A stretch of DNA of 64,000 bases from Rathayibacter agropyri (GCF_013249015.1 NZ_JABRPL010000002.1:62001-126000); one strand, 5' to 3'; counted from the stretch's first letter, positions 1 to 9,557 are shown. Numbers and translations are program-made. Notes: generated by a model from the sequence alone, not told the origin.

Positions 1-1234
1 CGGCCGACGGCGGCTCGGGGCTTTCGCGCAGACGCCCCGCACACCAGCGCGCAACATCGTCGGCCTCCTCCTCGATCGTCTCGGGGAACGTGATCTCGAC
101 GGGGTGGCCGCTCGCTCCCGGGCCGGCAGCGAGGGTGTCGACAGGCACGGCGCTTCCGGCCGAGAGGGGCTCGACGATCGCATTGGCGGCCGCGAGCACA
201 CCGTGGCCATTGCGCCAGCTGGTACTGAGCGAGAAGCGCGCCTCCCCATCGAAGTCGACCGCAAACCGGCCAAGACCCTCGGCGCTCGCCCCGCGCCATC
301 CGTAGATCGACTGGTGCGGGTCGCCCACAGCCATCACGCCCTGCCCCGCGAAGAGCCGTGCCAGCAGCCTCGTCTGCAGCACCGAGGTGTCCTGGTACTC
401 ATCGAGCAGCACCACCCGGTAGCGGGCGCGATGCTCGTCGGCGATCCGGGGCACGCGGTCGACGATCCGCAGCGCGAGAGCGACCTGATCCGAGAACTCG
501 ACAAACCCGCGTTCTGCCTTCGCCTCCTGGAACCGCTCGGCGAGCGCCGTCAGCACGGGCAGTGCGCCCACCGCGTGCAACGCCTTCTCAAGCTCCCGGT
601 AGAGACCGGAGCCGCTGCCTCCGCGCGGCAGCTCCCCCAGGCGGAGGAAGTCGTCGGCGAACGCGGCGACCTCGGCCGGGTTGGCGAGATTGTCGGCCAG
701 ATCGTGCGCGAGGGAGACGACGAGGTCGGTGAGCCGGTCGATCCCAGCCTCGACGTCGAGGATGCGCGGGTCGGCTGTGTCGGCGACGACGCCCCGGGCG
801 AGGTGCCACGCGGACGCCTCCGAGAGGACAGTCGCATCACCCTCGCGCCCGATCAGCGCAGCATTGTCACGGAAGATTGTGTTCGCGAAGGCGTTGTAGG
901 TCGAGACCGTGGCCGCCTCGAAGGGGTCGGGGGCGCTCTGCCCGGGCGGCAGCGGGAGGAGCCCCGCAGCGCCGAGCTGGTCGATCCGTCGCCCGATGCG
1001 CTCGCCGAGCTCGGCCGCCGCCTTCCGGGTGAAGGTGAGGCCGAGCACCTCGGAGGGAGCCGCGAGGCCGTTCGCGAGCAGCCACAGCACGCGGTTTGCC
1101 ATCGTCTCGGTCTTGCCGCTGCCGGCTCCGGCCACCACCAGCGCGGGCCGCAGCGGCGCCTCGATCACGGCGCGCTGCTCGATGGTCGGCGGGCGCAGGC
1201 CGAGGCGCCCCGCGATGGTCAGAGCGTCGATCAT
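1..1234 (-). CDS. adnB: UvrD/Rep-family helicase-nuclease subunit, AdnB-like (5' part; gene continues past left edge)
   Basis: The visible part is the N-terminal 411 codons of a superfamily 1A DNA helicase. I see a Walker A motif GAGSGKT at about residues 36-42, a LTFTRKAA motif shortly after, and the Walker B/motif II LLDEYQDTS near residue 280. A QSIYGWRGA motif III follows. The start is the ATG whose ATGA overlaps the TGA of the upstream helicase gene, so the two are translationally coupled. Paired UvrD-like genes of this kind form the AdnAB helicase-nuclease, which resects double-strand breaks in actinobacteria. The C-terminal nuclease half lies outside the window, so assignment to AdnB rather than another UvrD paralogue rests mainly on the pairing. 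Confidence 0.88.
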   Translation of the reverse strand, partial: MIDALTIAGRLGLRPPTIEQRAVIEAPLRPALVVAGAGSGKTETMANRVLWLLANGLAAPSEVLGLTFTRKAAAELGERIGRRIDQLGAAGLLPLPPGQSAPDPFEAATVSTYNAFANTIFRDNAALIGREGDATVLSEASAWHLARGVVADTADPRILDVEAGIDRLTDLVVSLAHDLADNLANPAEVAAFADDFLRLGELPRGGSGSGLYRELEKALHAVGALPVLTALAERFQEAKAERGFVEFSDQVALALRIVDRVPRIADEHRARYRVVLLDEYQDTSVLQTRLLARLFAGQGVMAVGDPHQSIYGWRGASAEGLGRFAVDFDGEARFSLSTSWRNGHGVLAAANAIVEPLSAGSAVPVDTLAAGPGASGHPVEITFPETIEEEADDVARWCAGRLRESPEPPSA

Positions 1235-4200
1235 GGCAGCGCCTCCTCGTCCGGCTCGTCGTCGTCGATCGCACCATCCTCGATTGCGGCGTCCTCGATT
1301 GCGTCGTCCTCGATTGCGAGCAGGCCGTCGCCGGGCACTTCGGGAACCGCGTGGATGCGGTAGCGCAGCGCGTCGCCGGGCGAGAACGGCACCGAGTCGA
1401 GTAGACCGGAGAACCGGGCCGCCGCCATGCCGAGTGCCGCCGCGCGGACGCGTTCGCGCAGGCGCTCCAGTTCCTCCTCGCTGAAGCGGGGCTGAACGAC
1501 CTCGCGGTACGGCTTCCCGCGCACCCCTTGGGCGACGAAGAGCAGCTTCGCTCCGCCACCCGCCGCCGGGTTCGCGGCCTCGATCGCGCCCTCAGCCACC
1601 GCAAGCTGATAGCTGCCGAGCTGCGCGTGCTCGGCAACATCGACCTGCCGAGGAGTGCTGCGTCCCGTCTTGAGATCCACGATGGTCACGGAGCCGTCGG
1701 CCGAGCGCTCGACCCGGTCGATCGAGCCGCGCACGCGCGCCGGAGGCACGTCGAGCTCGAACTGCTGCTCGCGGCCGAGTACCTCGCCGCCGCCGCGCTC
1801 GAAGTCGGCGAGGTAGCCGGCGAGACCGTCGATGAGCCGCCGCGTCACGCGCTTCTGCCGCTCGCCGACCCACGGCGACTCGAAGACGAGTTCGGGCCAG
1901 CGCGACTCCAGCGCCGCCCAGAGCTCGTCGGGGTCGGTACTCGCGGCGTTCTCGAGCACCCAGTGCACGAGGGTACCGACGCCCATCGCCGTGCTGGTCG
2001 TCGAGCCCGAGACTGCGTCCACGAACCAGTCGAGCGGCGAGCGCTCGAACGCCTCGAGCCGGCTCGGCGATACCGCGACCGGCCGCTCCGGGTCGTCGAG
2101 GTCGAACAGCGGCTCGGTGCTCGAGGGCTCGAGGATTCCCGACCACTCGGCCGGGTCGGCGCCGGGCACCTCGGCCAGGGCAAGGGCACGCAGCCCGCGG
2201 ATCGCGGCGGGCGCCTCCGGGGAACCTGGAGTGGTGGCCGTGCGTCGCAGTGCCGCGACCGCCCCGCGCAGCGTCATCGGCACCGCCGACGCGGCGTCGA
2301 GCCGGGGCGCGTCGGGCGGACTCAGCCGGAAGAAGAGGGAGGGCGTCTCGTCCTCGCCTGCCACGGCGCTGAGCACCACCTGTCGACGGGCGCGGGACAC
2401 GGCGAGGGCGAACATCCGGAGTTCGTCGTAGAGCGTGGCTTTGCGCACATCGAGCGCGAGACCGCCCTCGCCCCGCGCGTGCCGCACCAGCCCGTCGGGG
2501 TCGAGCAGCGATCCGCGCTGGCGGAGGTTGGGCCACACACCGTCCTGCAGACGAGCGACGACGACCACATCAAATTCGAGCCCGACCACCGAAGAGGGGG
2601 TGCCGATGAGCACCGCGTCCTCGACCGAGCGGGGCGCGAGTGTGTCCTCCGGCACCTCCGCCTCGAGGATCTCGGTCACGAAACCGACGGCGGAGTGCCC
2701 GGGCGCCCGCTCGACGAAACGACGGGCCGCACTAAACAGCGCGACCACGCCGTCGAGATTGCGATGAGCCTCGGCCGCGGTCAGCCCCGTCCCGAGCGCG
2801 AGGTCCCGCCACGAGGCGGCCACGCGGCTCGACTCCCAGGCCGACCAGAGCAGCTCCTCGATCGAGCCGTGCTCGGCGTGCAGCCCGCGCACCCGGTCGA
2901 TGGTGACGGCGAGCCGCTCGGCCTGGCGTGCGGGCGCCGAGTCGATCGTGGCGAAGCGGCCGGGAGCCGCCAGTGCCTCGACGAGAAGGGGATCGCTCGC
3001 GCGGATGCCACCGGCCGCGAGTTCCTCCGCACGCAGGGCGAGCCGGAGCCGACGCAGGCCGAGCCGGTCGACGCCGCCGAAAGGCCCCAGCAGCAGCTCG
3101 GAGGCGAGGTCGGCGTCGAGCTCGCGCTCACCGATCGCCACGCCGACAAGCACAAGCAGAGCGCGCGCCGCGTGATCGTCGCGGAGGGCACGGCCGGCGA
3201 GTACCGAGCGGGTCGGTACCTCCGCCACGGCGAGCGCCTTCACCAGCGGCTGGACCGCGGCCCCGGAGCGGACGACCACCGCCATCCGCCGCCACGGGAC
3301 ACCGTCGCGCAGTCGTCGCTCCCGGAGCAGCCGCGCTACCGTCGCCGCCTCGCGGGCGGCCGTGGGCGCGTGCAGCACGAGCACAGGGGCCGGCCCGCCC
3401 TCGGGCTGCGGCTCGGCGACCGCGGTGCGCTGGCGACCGGCGGCGGCGGTGCCGATCCGCTCCGTCGCGGCCGATACCAGAGCGCGCAGGGCGGCGGACT
3501 GCCGGTGCACCCGGGTGAGAACAAGCGTGCTGACCTCGGCGAGGCCGAGGCGCGAGGCAAAGCGGCCGAGAGTGTCGGAGGCAGCGCCGCGGTAGGCACT
3601 CGTCGCGACGTCGGGATCGCCCAGCGCCACGACGGTGACGCCGCGCTCGGCTAGCGCGCGCAGGAGCACAACGGTCGACTCGCTGGCCTCCTGCATGTCG
3701 TCCACGACGACGAGCCGCAGGGCGTCGATCCGCTCGCCGCCGCGCCCGGTGCGGATCGCCTCGGCCGCGAACGCAGCGAACTCGGCCGCGTCGAGTCGGG
3801 TGCCCGCCTCTGGCGCCATCCAGTCGACGACATCGCGCAACTCGTCGAGCACATCGGCGGCGGCACACCACTCTCCGCGCTCGGCGTCCACACCCAGCGC
3901 GCGGATCGCGTCCGTGTCGAGTCCGTGCTCGGTGGCGCGCATCCCGAACTCGCGCAACTCGGTGCGAAAGGTGCGCAGCCGCAACACTTCTGGGCTGAAC
4001 TCATCGGGCCAGCGGGGACCCGTGCCCTCCTCGAGGTGGCCCTCGAGAAGTTCGGAAAGGAGGGCGTCCTGCTCGCCTCCCGTGAGCAGCGTCGGTCGCT
4101 CCAGCCCGCGCTCCTGTGCGGAGGCGGTCACCGCCTCGAACGCGAGCGACGTCGCGGTTCGCGCGAGCGGTCCCCGCGTTGGCACGCCCAGGCGCAGCGC

Positions 4201-4476
4201 CAGAACATCGCGGAGGGCCGTCGCCGCGGTGCGACTCGCGGCCAGCACGACGATCGACTCGGGGGCGTAACCCCGCTCGAGCACGCGCTCGGCGACCAGC
4301 TCGACGGCCGTGGTGGTCTTGCCCGTCCCCGGGGCGCCGAGGACCGCCGCGCTGCGCCCATCGGGCAGCGCGAGGACCGCGCGCTGGGACTCGTCGAGCG
4401 GGGCCGCGGGCGCCGTCGCTCCGCTCGCCTGTATCGGCAGAGCGGAGGCAGTGGCGTCGGTCGCGGAAAAGATCAC
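1231..4476 (-). CDS. adnA: UvrD/Rep-family helicase with C-terminal PD-(D/E)XK nuclease, AdnA-like
   Basis: A 1081-residue protein with a helicase N-terminal half and a RecB-type nuclease C-terminal domain. Walker A is GAPGTGKT at residues 47-54. Motif II is the variant VVVDDMQEAS near residue 257. The nuclease signature IVDLKTGRS lies near residue 970, followed by a QLAVAEG segment. Length and two-domain layout match the AdnA subunit of mycobacterial AdnAB, which initiates recombinational repair of DNA ends. It is first in a two-gene unit and overlaps the next helicase gene by 4 bp. The extreme C-terminus is an acidic tail of repeated IEDxA units. The start ATG is about 150 bp from the divergent DUF3107 gene, so the promoters share that gap. 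Confidence 0.9.
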   Translation of the reverse strand: MIFSATDATASALPIQASGATAPAAPLDESQRAVLALPDGRSAAVLGAPGTGKTTTAVELVAERVLERGYAPESIVVLAASRTAATALRDVLALRLGVPTRGPLARTATSLAFEAVTASAQERGLERPTLLTGGEQDALLSELLEGHLEEGTGPRWPDEFSPEVLRLRTFRTELREFGMRATEHGLDTDAIRALGVDAERGEWCAAADVLDELRDVVDWMAPEAGTRLDAAEFAAFAAEAIRTGRGGERIDALRLVVVDDMQEASESTVVLLRALAERGVTVVALGDPDVATSAYRGAASDTLGRFASRLGLAEVSTLVLTRVHRQSAALRALVSAATERIGTAAAGRQRTAVAEPQPEGGPAPVLVLHAPTAAREAATVARLLRERRLRDGVPWRRMAVVVRSGAAVQPLVKALAVAEVPTRSVLAGRALRDDHAARALLVLVGVAIGERELDADLASELLLGPFGGVDRLGLRRLRLALRAEELAAGGIRASDPLLVEALAAPGRFATIDSAPARQAERLAVTIDRVRGLHAEHGSIEELLWSAWESSRVAASWRDLALGTGLTAAEAHRNLDGVVALFSAARRFVERAPGHSAVGFVTEILEAEVPEDTLAPRSVEDAVLIGTPSSVVGLEFDVVVVARLQDGVWPNLRQRGSLLDPDGLVRHARGEGGLALDVRKATLYDELRMFALAVSRARRQVVLSAVAGEDETPSLFFRLSPPDAPRLDAASAVPMTLRGAVAALRRTATTPGSPEAPAAIRGLRALALAEVPGADPAEWSGILEPSSTEPLFDLDDPERPVAVSPSRLEAFERSPLDWFVDAVSGSTTSTAMGVGTLVHWVLENAASTDPDELWAALESRWPELVFESPWVGERQKRVTRRLIDGLAGYLADFERGGGEVLGREQQFELDVPPARVRGSIDRVERSADGSVTIVDLKTGRSTPRQVDVAEHAQLGSYQLAVAEGAIEAANPAAGGGAKLLFVAQGVRGKPYREVVQPRFSEEELERLRERVRAAALGMAAARFSGLLDSVPFSPGDALRYRIHAVPEVPGDGLLAIEDDAIEDAAIEDGAIDDDEPDEEALP

Positions 4477-4624
4477 GCGTCCACGCTAGCCACCACGTCC
4501 GACACTCCCGCGTCGCCGACCGACCCCTTCGCGCCGCGCTCTCCGCTCAACGCGAAACCGGTGTCGGCGCCGGAGCGCGGTCCCGTATCCTGACAGCCTC
4601 GTCCCCTCCCGAAAGGCACTGCTG

Positions 4625-4849
4625 GTGGAAATCCGTATTGGAATGGTCAACACCCCGCGCGAACTCAACTTCGAGTCGTCGATGTCCGTGACCGAGGTTG
4701 AGAAGACGGTGACCACGGCCCTCGAGACCGGTACCGCGGTCCTCCGCCTCCGCGACGAGAAGGGCAAGATCTACATCATCCCCACCCCCACCATCGCCTT
4801 CGTTGAGGTCGGCTCCGAGGAGTCGCGCCGCGTCGGCTTCGTCGCCTAG
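4625..4849 (+). CDS. DUF3107 family protein
   Basis: A 74-residue protein starting with GTG (VEIRIGM) 8-10 bp after a GAAAGG ribosome-binding site. It matches the small actinobacterial DUF3107 family in length and in its conserved start (EIRIGMVNTPREL) and end (VEVGSEESRRVGF). The molecular function is not established. It sits divergently from the adnAB pair and close to a DEAD-box helicase; the same neighbourhood occurs in mycobacteria. No membrane segment or signal peptide is visible, so it should be cytoplasmic. Confidence 0.88.
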   Translation: MEIRIGMVNTPRELNFESSMSVTEVEKTVTTALETGTAVLRLRDEKGKIYIIPTPTIAFVEVGSEESRRVGFVA

Positions 4850-4870
4850 ACACTCCCCCGCGGTCCGGTC

Positions 4871-5173
4871 GTGGAACTCCTCTTCGTCACCCTGTTCGGC
4901 GCGCTGATCGGGCTCGGTGCGCGCTACACGCTGCCGCACCGGCACCTGCACGGCTCCATGCTAGTGCCGGCGCTGGGCGGGCTGATCGCCGCCGTTATCT
5001 GGGTGGCGCTGACCTGGGCGGGCCTGCCGTGGGACGGCGGACTGATCTGGGTGATTACCCTGGCCATCACCGCGGTCGGCTCCGTGCTGATCACCCTGTC
5101 CCTCGGCCGCTCCCGGGCCCGCCGCGACGAGGCTTCGCTGCACGCCATGCTGTCGGGCCGCGTCGCCCCCTGA
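4871..5173 (+). CDS. small integral membrane protein, unknown function
   Basis: A 100-residue protein with a GTG start 21 bp after the DUF3107 stop, so probably cotranscribed with it. Three hydrophobic stretches are visible: residues 1-18, about 33-50 and about 57-78. They are separated by short histidine- or tryptophan-containing loops. The C-terminus is short and basic (SRARRDEAS), which suggests a cytoplasmic tail. I do not recognise a family. Confidence 0.75.
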   Translation: MELLFVTLFGALIGLGARYTLPHRHLHGSMLVPALGGLIAAVIWVALTWAGLPWDGGLIWVITLAITAVGSVLITLSLGRSRARRDEASLHAMLSGRVAP

Positions 5174-5258
5174 CCATGCACGGCAGCTGACCACGTACAA
5201 CGGCACTCGCGCTGGGCTCGGGTAGGTCCGGGAGGCCAATTCGCTCGGGGAGGCGGCC

Positions 5259-5978
5259 TCAGGCAGTGAGGCCGAGGGCGTCCATCCGCCGCGTGTGCGA
5301 AGCGATGAGCTCGGTGAAGACCGGCTCGATGCGTGACTCGTCCGAGTCGTGGTTACCCGAGCCGGACAGTGCAGAGCGGGCCACGAGGAGGGTATCGCCG
5401 ACCAACCGACGGCCCCACACCGCCAGGCGGGAGCCCAAGCGCTCGTCGGCGGCAATCTCGCGGCGGAGGATGGCGACCACTCCATCTGCCCCGGTGTCGG
5501 CGCCGAGGGTCTGGGCGATCCGGGGCCCGACATCGCTCGGCAAGCCGCCGGAGAGGCGGATGAAGAAGTCGTCGAGCAGCCCCGCCGTGATGTGGGCCGA
5601 GAGCAGCGTCTCGTGCAGGTTGGCCCCGCGGGTCAGGCGCTCGAAGGTGTCGATTGCGGGCCGAAACGGCGCCATCGCCTCGCCCGGCTCAACGTCGCGT
5701 CGACGCAGCTCAGCGACCACGGCATGGTGCTTCGCGAGAGCGGTGCCCGCGGCGGCGGAAATCGCCTCCTTGTCGGCGAGATCGTCGCTCTCGGCGACGG
5801 CGCGGGCTAGCACCTCGAAGACGGCGAGCTGAAGATAGGCGACCTGGCCGAGATAGGGGAGGACTTCCGGCGTGAGGTCGGCCAGATCGACGCGGTCGCG
5901 CTTGATGGAGGATTCAGCGCGCGGCGTCAGGCGAGGAACGTCGAGGAGGGGACGTCGACGTCGGAACCAGGCAGCCAT
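5259..5978 (-). CDS. ferritin-like fold-containing protein
   Basis: A 239-residue protein starting at MAAWFRRRRPLL. Its centre is helical with carboxylate and histidine positions typical of a four-helix di-iron fold (QLAVFEVLARAV, KHHAVVAELRRR, HETLLSAHITAGLLDDFF). Homologues near DEAD-box helicases in Microbacteriaceae are called ferritin-like or MiaE-like, but no substrate is known. An upstream in-frame extension to 6077 is very arginine/proline-rich and reads as non-coding leader, so I chose the internal ATG. The gene is divergent from the DEAD-box helicase gene. Confidence 0.8.
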   Translation of the reverse strand: MAAWFRRRRPLLDVPRLTPRAESSIKRDRVDLADLTPEVLPYLGQVAYLQLAVFEVLARAVAESDDLADKEAISAAAGTALAKHHAVVAELRRRDVEPGEAMAPFRPAIDTFERLTRGANLHETLLSAHITAGLLDDFFIRLSGGLPSDVGPRIAQTLGADTGADGVVAILRREIAADERLGSRLAVWGRRLVGDTLLVARSALSGSGNHDSDESRIEPVFTELIASHTRRMDALGLTA

Positions 5979-6153
5979 TCCCTCAGCATAGGGCGCGGAG
6001 GCACGCCGCTCCGGGGGCCGCGGCGGCCTCCTTCGGGGCCCTCGGGGTCGGGAGCAGTAGACTCGCCGAGATGTCACCGGCGCTGGATCGGTGACGCTGC
6101 GCCCGGAGTCGTACAGGGGCGTAGACCGTTCGACACGACAGGCGCTTCACTCC

Positions 6154-7545
6154 GTGACTTTCTCCGATCTGAAAATCGACGACGACATCGTCGCCGCGCT
6201 CGCCGCCAAGGGCATTCTCGAGCCGTTCCCCATTCAGGAGCAGACGATTCCCCTGGCCCTGCAGAAGCAGGACATCATCGGCCAGGCCAAGACGGGCACC
6301 GGCAAGACCTTCGGCTTCGGTCTCCCCCTCATCCAGGCCCTCGGCACCGATCCCGCACCCGGCGTCAAGGCGCTCATCGTCGTGCCGACCCGTGAACTCG
6401 CGGTGCAGGTGACCGAGGACATGGAGCTCGCCGCCTCGAACCGGCCGACCAAGATCGTTTCGATCTACGGCGGCAAGGCCTACGAGGGTCAGATCGACCA
6501 GCTTAAGGCGGGTGCGCAGATCGTCGTCGGCACGCCCGGTCGCCTGCTCGACCTCGCCGGCCAGCGCCTGCTCTCCCTCGCAGATGTGAAGGTGATGGTC
6601 CTCGACGAAGCCGACAAGATGCTCGACCTCGGCTTCCTCTCTGATATCGAGAAGCTGTTCGCGCAGACTCCCGCCACCCGCCACACGATGCTCTTCTCGG
6701 CGACAATGCCGGGCGCGATCGTCGCTCTCGCGCGGCGCTTCATGAACAAGCCGATCCACATCCGCGCGACGGACCCCGACGAGGGCATCACGCAGGCCAA
6801 CATCAAGCACATCGTCTATCGGGCGCACTCGCTCGATAAGGACGAGGTGATCGCGCGAATCCTCCAGGCTGAGGGCCGCGGTAAGACCGTGATCTTCACG
6901 CGCACCAAGCGCGCCGCTGCCCGCATCGTCGAGGAGCTGAACGACCGCGGCTTCAACGCGGCGGCCGTGCACGGCGACCTCAACCAGGAGCAGCGTGAGC
7001 GCGCAATGGCCGCGTTCAAGGCCGGTAAGAAGGACATCCTCATCGCGACCGACGTCGCCGCGCGCGGCATCGACGTCAACGACGTCACGCACGTGATTAA
7101 CCACACGATCCCGGACGACGACCAGACCTACCTGCACCGTGTCGGCCGCACCGGCCGTGCGGGCAAGACCGGCATCGCGGTGACCTTCGTCGACTGGGAG
7201 GACCTGCACAAGTGGGCCCTGATCAACCGGGCGCTCGAATTCGGCCAGCCCGATCCGGTCGAGACCTACTCCTCGTCGCCGCACCTCTACACCGACCTCG
7301 ACATCCCCGCGGGCACGAGAGGCCGACTCAAGCCGACCCCGATCCCCGCCGAGGCGAAAGCCGTCGCGCGCCCCGAGCGTGCTGACCGTCGCCGTCGCAC
7401 CCGTGGTGACTCCGCCGAGCCCTCTGCCGTGCAGACCGCCCCCGCGCCCTCGAGCGAGGGCAAGGAGCACCACGACGGCAACAGCGAACCGCGCCGTCGC
7501 ACGCGCTCGCGTCGTCGCGCCCCTCGCCCCGACGCCCAGGTCTAA
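6154..7545 (+). CDS. DEAD-box ATP-dependent RNA helicase
   Basis: A 463-residue RNA helicase. From the GTG start it reads VTFSDLKIDDDIV, then a Q-motif region (FPIQEQTIPLAL), Walker A AKTGTGKT at about 45-52, PTRELA, VLDEADKMLD near 155, SAT, and the C-terminal motifs ARGIDV and HRVGRTGRAG. The last 70 residues are basic and low-complexity, as in cold-shock or ribosome-assembly helicases of the RhlE/DeaD type. An in-frame GTG at 6091 would add 21 residues that do not look like helicase sequence, so 6154 is preferred. A hairpin follows the stop. Confidence 0.93.
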   Translation: MTFSDLKIDDDIVAALAAKGILEPFPIQEQTIPLALQKQDIIGQAKTGTGKTFGFGLPLIQALGTDPAPGVKALIVVPTRELAVQVTEDMELAASNRPTKIVSIYGGKAYEGQIDQLKAGAQIVVGTPGRLLDLAGQRLLSLADVKVMVLDEADKMLDLGFLSDIEKLFAQTPATRHTMLFSATMPGAIVALARRFMNKPIHIRATDPDEGITQANIKHIVYRAHSLDKDEVIARILQAEGRGKTVIFTRTKRAAARIVEELNDRGFNAAAVHGDLNQEQRERAMAAFKAGKKDILIATDVAARGIDVNDVTHVINHTIPDDDQTYLHRVGRTGRAGKTGIAVTFVDWEDLHKWALINRALEFGQPDPVETYSSSPHLYTDLDIPAGTRGRLKPTPIPAEAKAVARPERADRRRRTRGDSAEPSAVQTAPAPSSEGKEHHDGNSEPRRRTRSRRRAPRPDAQV

Positions 7546-7552
7546 TCGTCCT

Positions 7553-7570
7553 CTCGCGAAATGTCGCGAG
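7553..7570 (+). terminator. candidate terminator hairpin after the DEAD-box helicase
   Basis: A perfect 7-bp stem CTCGCGA/TCGCGAG closes a 4-nt loop 8 bp after the helicase stop. It lies in the gap before the convergent PHP phosphoesterase gene. No clear U-tract follows, which is common in high-GC actinobacteria. Confidence 0.5.
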
Positions 7571-7647
7571 ATCGGCAGAGACGGTCGAGATACCCGTCCC
7601 CGGCAGCGCATTTCGTCCGTTGCGGCCGATTTCGTGGGCGCGAGTTC

Positions 7648-8490
7648 CTACGGGCGAGAGCAGGAGGCGCGGATCGCGTCGATCGTCACGCGGGGAGTCG
7701 TATTCTCGCCCAGGCGGTTGGGCTTGCCCGTGCCGTGGTAGTCGCTCGATCCAGTAGTGACGAGGGAGTAGCGGACCGCCAGCTCGCGCAGGCGCCGCTT
7801 GCCGTCGGCCGTGTTCTCGCGATGCTCGACCTCGAGGCCGAACAGCCCAGCGTCGACGAGCTGCGGCAGGATCGATTCGACCGCGATCCCCCTCGTGCTC
7901 GCCGCGGGGTGCGCGATCACCGGTACTCCGCCGGCTGCGCGGACAAGCCGCACGGCGTCGACCGGGTCGGGGGCGTAGTGCGGACGGTAGTAGCCGCCGC
8001 GCCAGTCGAGAATCCCCGCGAAGGCCGCCGAGCGGTCGGCCGCGAGCCCGCGGGCGACCAGAGCGTCAGCGATGTGGGGGCGGCCGATGGTCGTGCCGGG
8101 AATGGTCTGGGCGAGCACGTCGTCCCAGGTGAGGTCGTAGTCGGCTGCGATCGCGGTCACGATCGCCTCCGCCCGGTGCGTGCGAGCCGAGCGGATGCGC
8201 GCGGTCTCAGCGACGAGGCCCGGATCGGCCGGATCGATCAGGTAGGCGAGCACATGAACACTCGCCCAACCGACGCGCGAGGAGAGCTCCATGCCGGGCA
8301 GCAGGTCGATCCCGACGCTCTCGGCGGCGTCGATCGCCTCAATCCAGCCACCGGTCGAGTCGTGATCGGTGAGGGCCACTCCTGCCAGTCCCGCTGCGGC
8401 GGCGGCCCGCACGAGTTCGGCGGGAGCCTCGGTGCCGTCGGAGACGACGGAGTGGGTGTGGAGGTCGTACGCCCCTCCATCGATATGCAT
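7648..8490 (-). CDS. PHP-domain metal-dependent phosphoesterase
   Basis: A 280-residue PHP-domain protein. Metal-binding motifs are visible in order: DLHTHS with SDGT near residue 10, LTDHDS near residue 40, a glutamate in GMELSS, GRPHIA, VIAHPAAS, and the terminal SSDYHG. This is the standard single-domain layout of RNase AM/TrpH-type 3'-5' phosphoesterases, which act on 3',5'-bisphosphonucleotides or short RNA 5' ends. The exact substrate here is inference. Another ATG 9 bp upstream (8499) is possible. It is convergent with the DEAD-box helicase and divergent from the next gene. Confidence 0.88.
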   Translation of the reverse strand: MHIDGGAYDLHTHSVVSDGTEAPAELVRAAAAAGLAGVALTDHDSTGGWIEAIDAAESVGIDLLPGMELSSRVGWASVHVLAYLIDPADPGLVAETARIRSARTHRAEAIVTAIAADYDLTWDDVLAQTIPGTTIGRPHIADALVARGLAADRSAAFAGILDWRGGYYRPHYAPDPVDAVRLVRAAGGVPVIAHPAASTRGIAVESILPQLVDAGLFGLEVEHRENTADGKRRLRELAVRYSLVTTGSSDYHGTGKPNRLGENTTPRVTIDAIRASCSRP

Positions 8491-8537
8491 GCACTCCATC
8501 GTAGACGGGCCGGCCCCATGCCCTAGCCTGATCCGGG

Positions 8538-9557
8538 ATGACGACGAGACTAGTGAAGGTGGCGGTGGCGATCGCGGTGGCGATCGTGCTGCTGGTGCTC
8601 GTCGTGCCGGGGTTCTTCGGCGTCGCCCGGGAGGCACCGATCGCGCAGATCGTGCCGTTCCGGCTGGTGACCGGCCTCGCCGCCGTTGCCGCCGCCGCCG
8701 TCCTGGTCGTGCTCGCGGTGCTGGTTGCCCCGATCCGCCGTCTGTCACTCGCGCTCGCCGCCCTCGGGGTCGCCTTCGCGGTGGTCCTCGCAGGCGTGCA
8801 GGGCGTGCGCGGCTACGCGTCCGCTCCCCCGCGCGCGCACCGGCTCGCCGACGTCCGCGTCGTGAGCTGGAACATCCTGCACGACGGCGTGCCGCCCGAG
8901 ACGATTGCGGCCCTCGTACAGGAGAACGCCGTCGACGCCGTGGCCCTGCTCGAGGTCTCGCGCTCGCGCGCCGAGGAGGTCGCAGACGCTCTCTCCGCCG
9001 CGGGAGCGCCGATGACGCTCCACTACGCCGGAGAAGGCGGAACCGACGGCTCCGCTCTACTCCTCTCACCCGGCCTCGGCGGCTACAGCGTCGACCCGGG
9101 CAGCGTTATCACGGGCGTGACTCCCTCGCTCGTCGCCCGACCGGACACGCCCGAGCGGCCGGTCCTGGCCGCCGTTCACACGATGGCGCCCGTGCCCGGG
9201 CGTCTCGCCCAGTGGCGGAGCGACCTCGCCGGTCTGGCTCGGCTGTGCACCGCGGAGGAGGACGTCATCGTGGTCGGCGACCTCAACTCCACCGCCGACC
9301 ACTGGGCCGGTCTTCCCGGCACTGCATCGCTGGGCGGATGCGAGGACGCCAGCGCGCTGGCGGGAGGCGCCGCCCTCGGCACCTGGCCGACCTCGGTTCC
9401 ACCCGCCCTCGGCGCTCCGATCGATCACGTTCTCTTCTCAGGCCGCTGGGCGGTCTCCGGCTACTTCGTGGTCGAGGACCGCGACGAAGCGGGGAGCGAC
9501 CACCGACCCCTCGTCGTTCAGCTCTCGGTCCGCGGCCTGGTGAAGGATTCCTCCTAA
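8538..9557 (+). CDS. membrane-anchored endonuclease/exonuclease/phosphatase family protein
   Basis: A 339-residue protein with three hydrophobic N-terminal segments (about 5-29, 40-67 and 72-92) followed by an EEP-fold catalytic domain. Signature motifs are SWNILHD, LLEVSRSRAEE (metal-binding Glu), VVGDLNST, and the C-terminal GSDHRPLV with the catalytic His. By topology the catalytic domain should face outside. EEP enzymes of this form hydrolyse phosphodiesters or phosphate monoesters (nucleases, sphingomyelinase-like, phosphatases). The substrate cannot be told from sequence. Confidence 0.88.
   Translation: MTTRLVKVAVAIAVAIVLLVLVVPGFFGVAREAPIAQIVPFRLVTGLAAVAAAAVLVVLAVLVAPIRRLSLALAALGVAFAVVLAGVQGVRGYASAPPRAHRLADVRVVSWNILHDGVPPETIAALVQENAVDAVALLEVSRSRAEEVADALSAAGAPMTLHYAGEGGTDGSALLLSPGLGGYSVDPGSVITGVTPSLVARPDTPERPVLAAVHTMAPVPGRLAQWRSDLAGLARLCTAEEDVIVVGDLNSTADHWAGLPGTASLGGCEDASALAGGAALGTWPTSVPPALGAPIDHVLFSGRWAVSGYFVVEDRDEAGSDHRPLVVQLSVRGLVKDSS

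Noticed and set aside
1528-3654. Long plus-strand open frame (708 codons) antisense to adnA
   Set aside because: It is the mirror of a clear helicase-nuclease gene, with Arg/Gly/Pro-rich sequence and no motif. Long antisense frames are expected in high-GC DNA.
5983-7611. 542-codon minus-strand frame over the DEAD-box helicase gene
   Set aside because: Antisense shadow of a helicase with all motifs; composition is Val/Arg/Gly-rich and no family pattern is seen.
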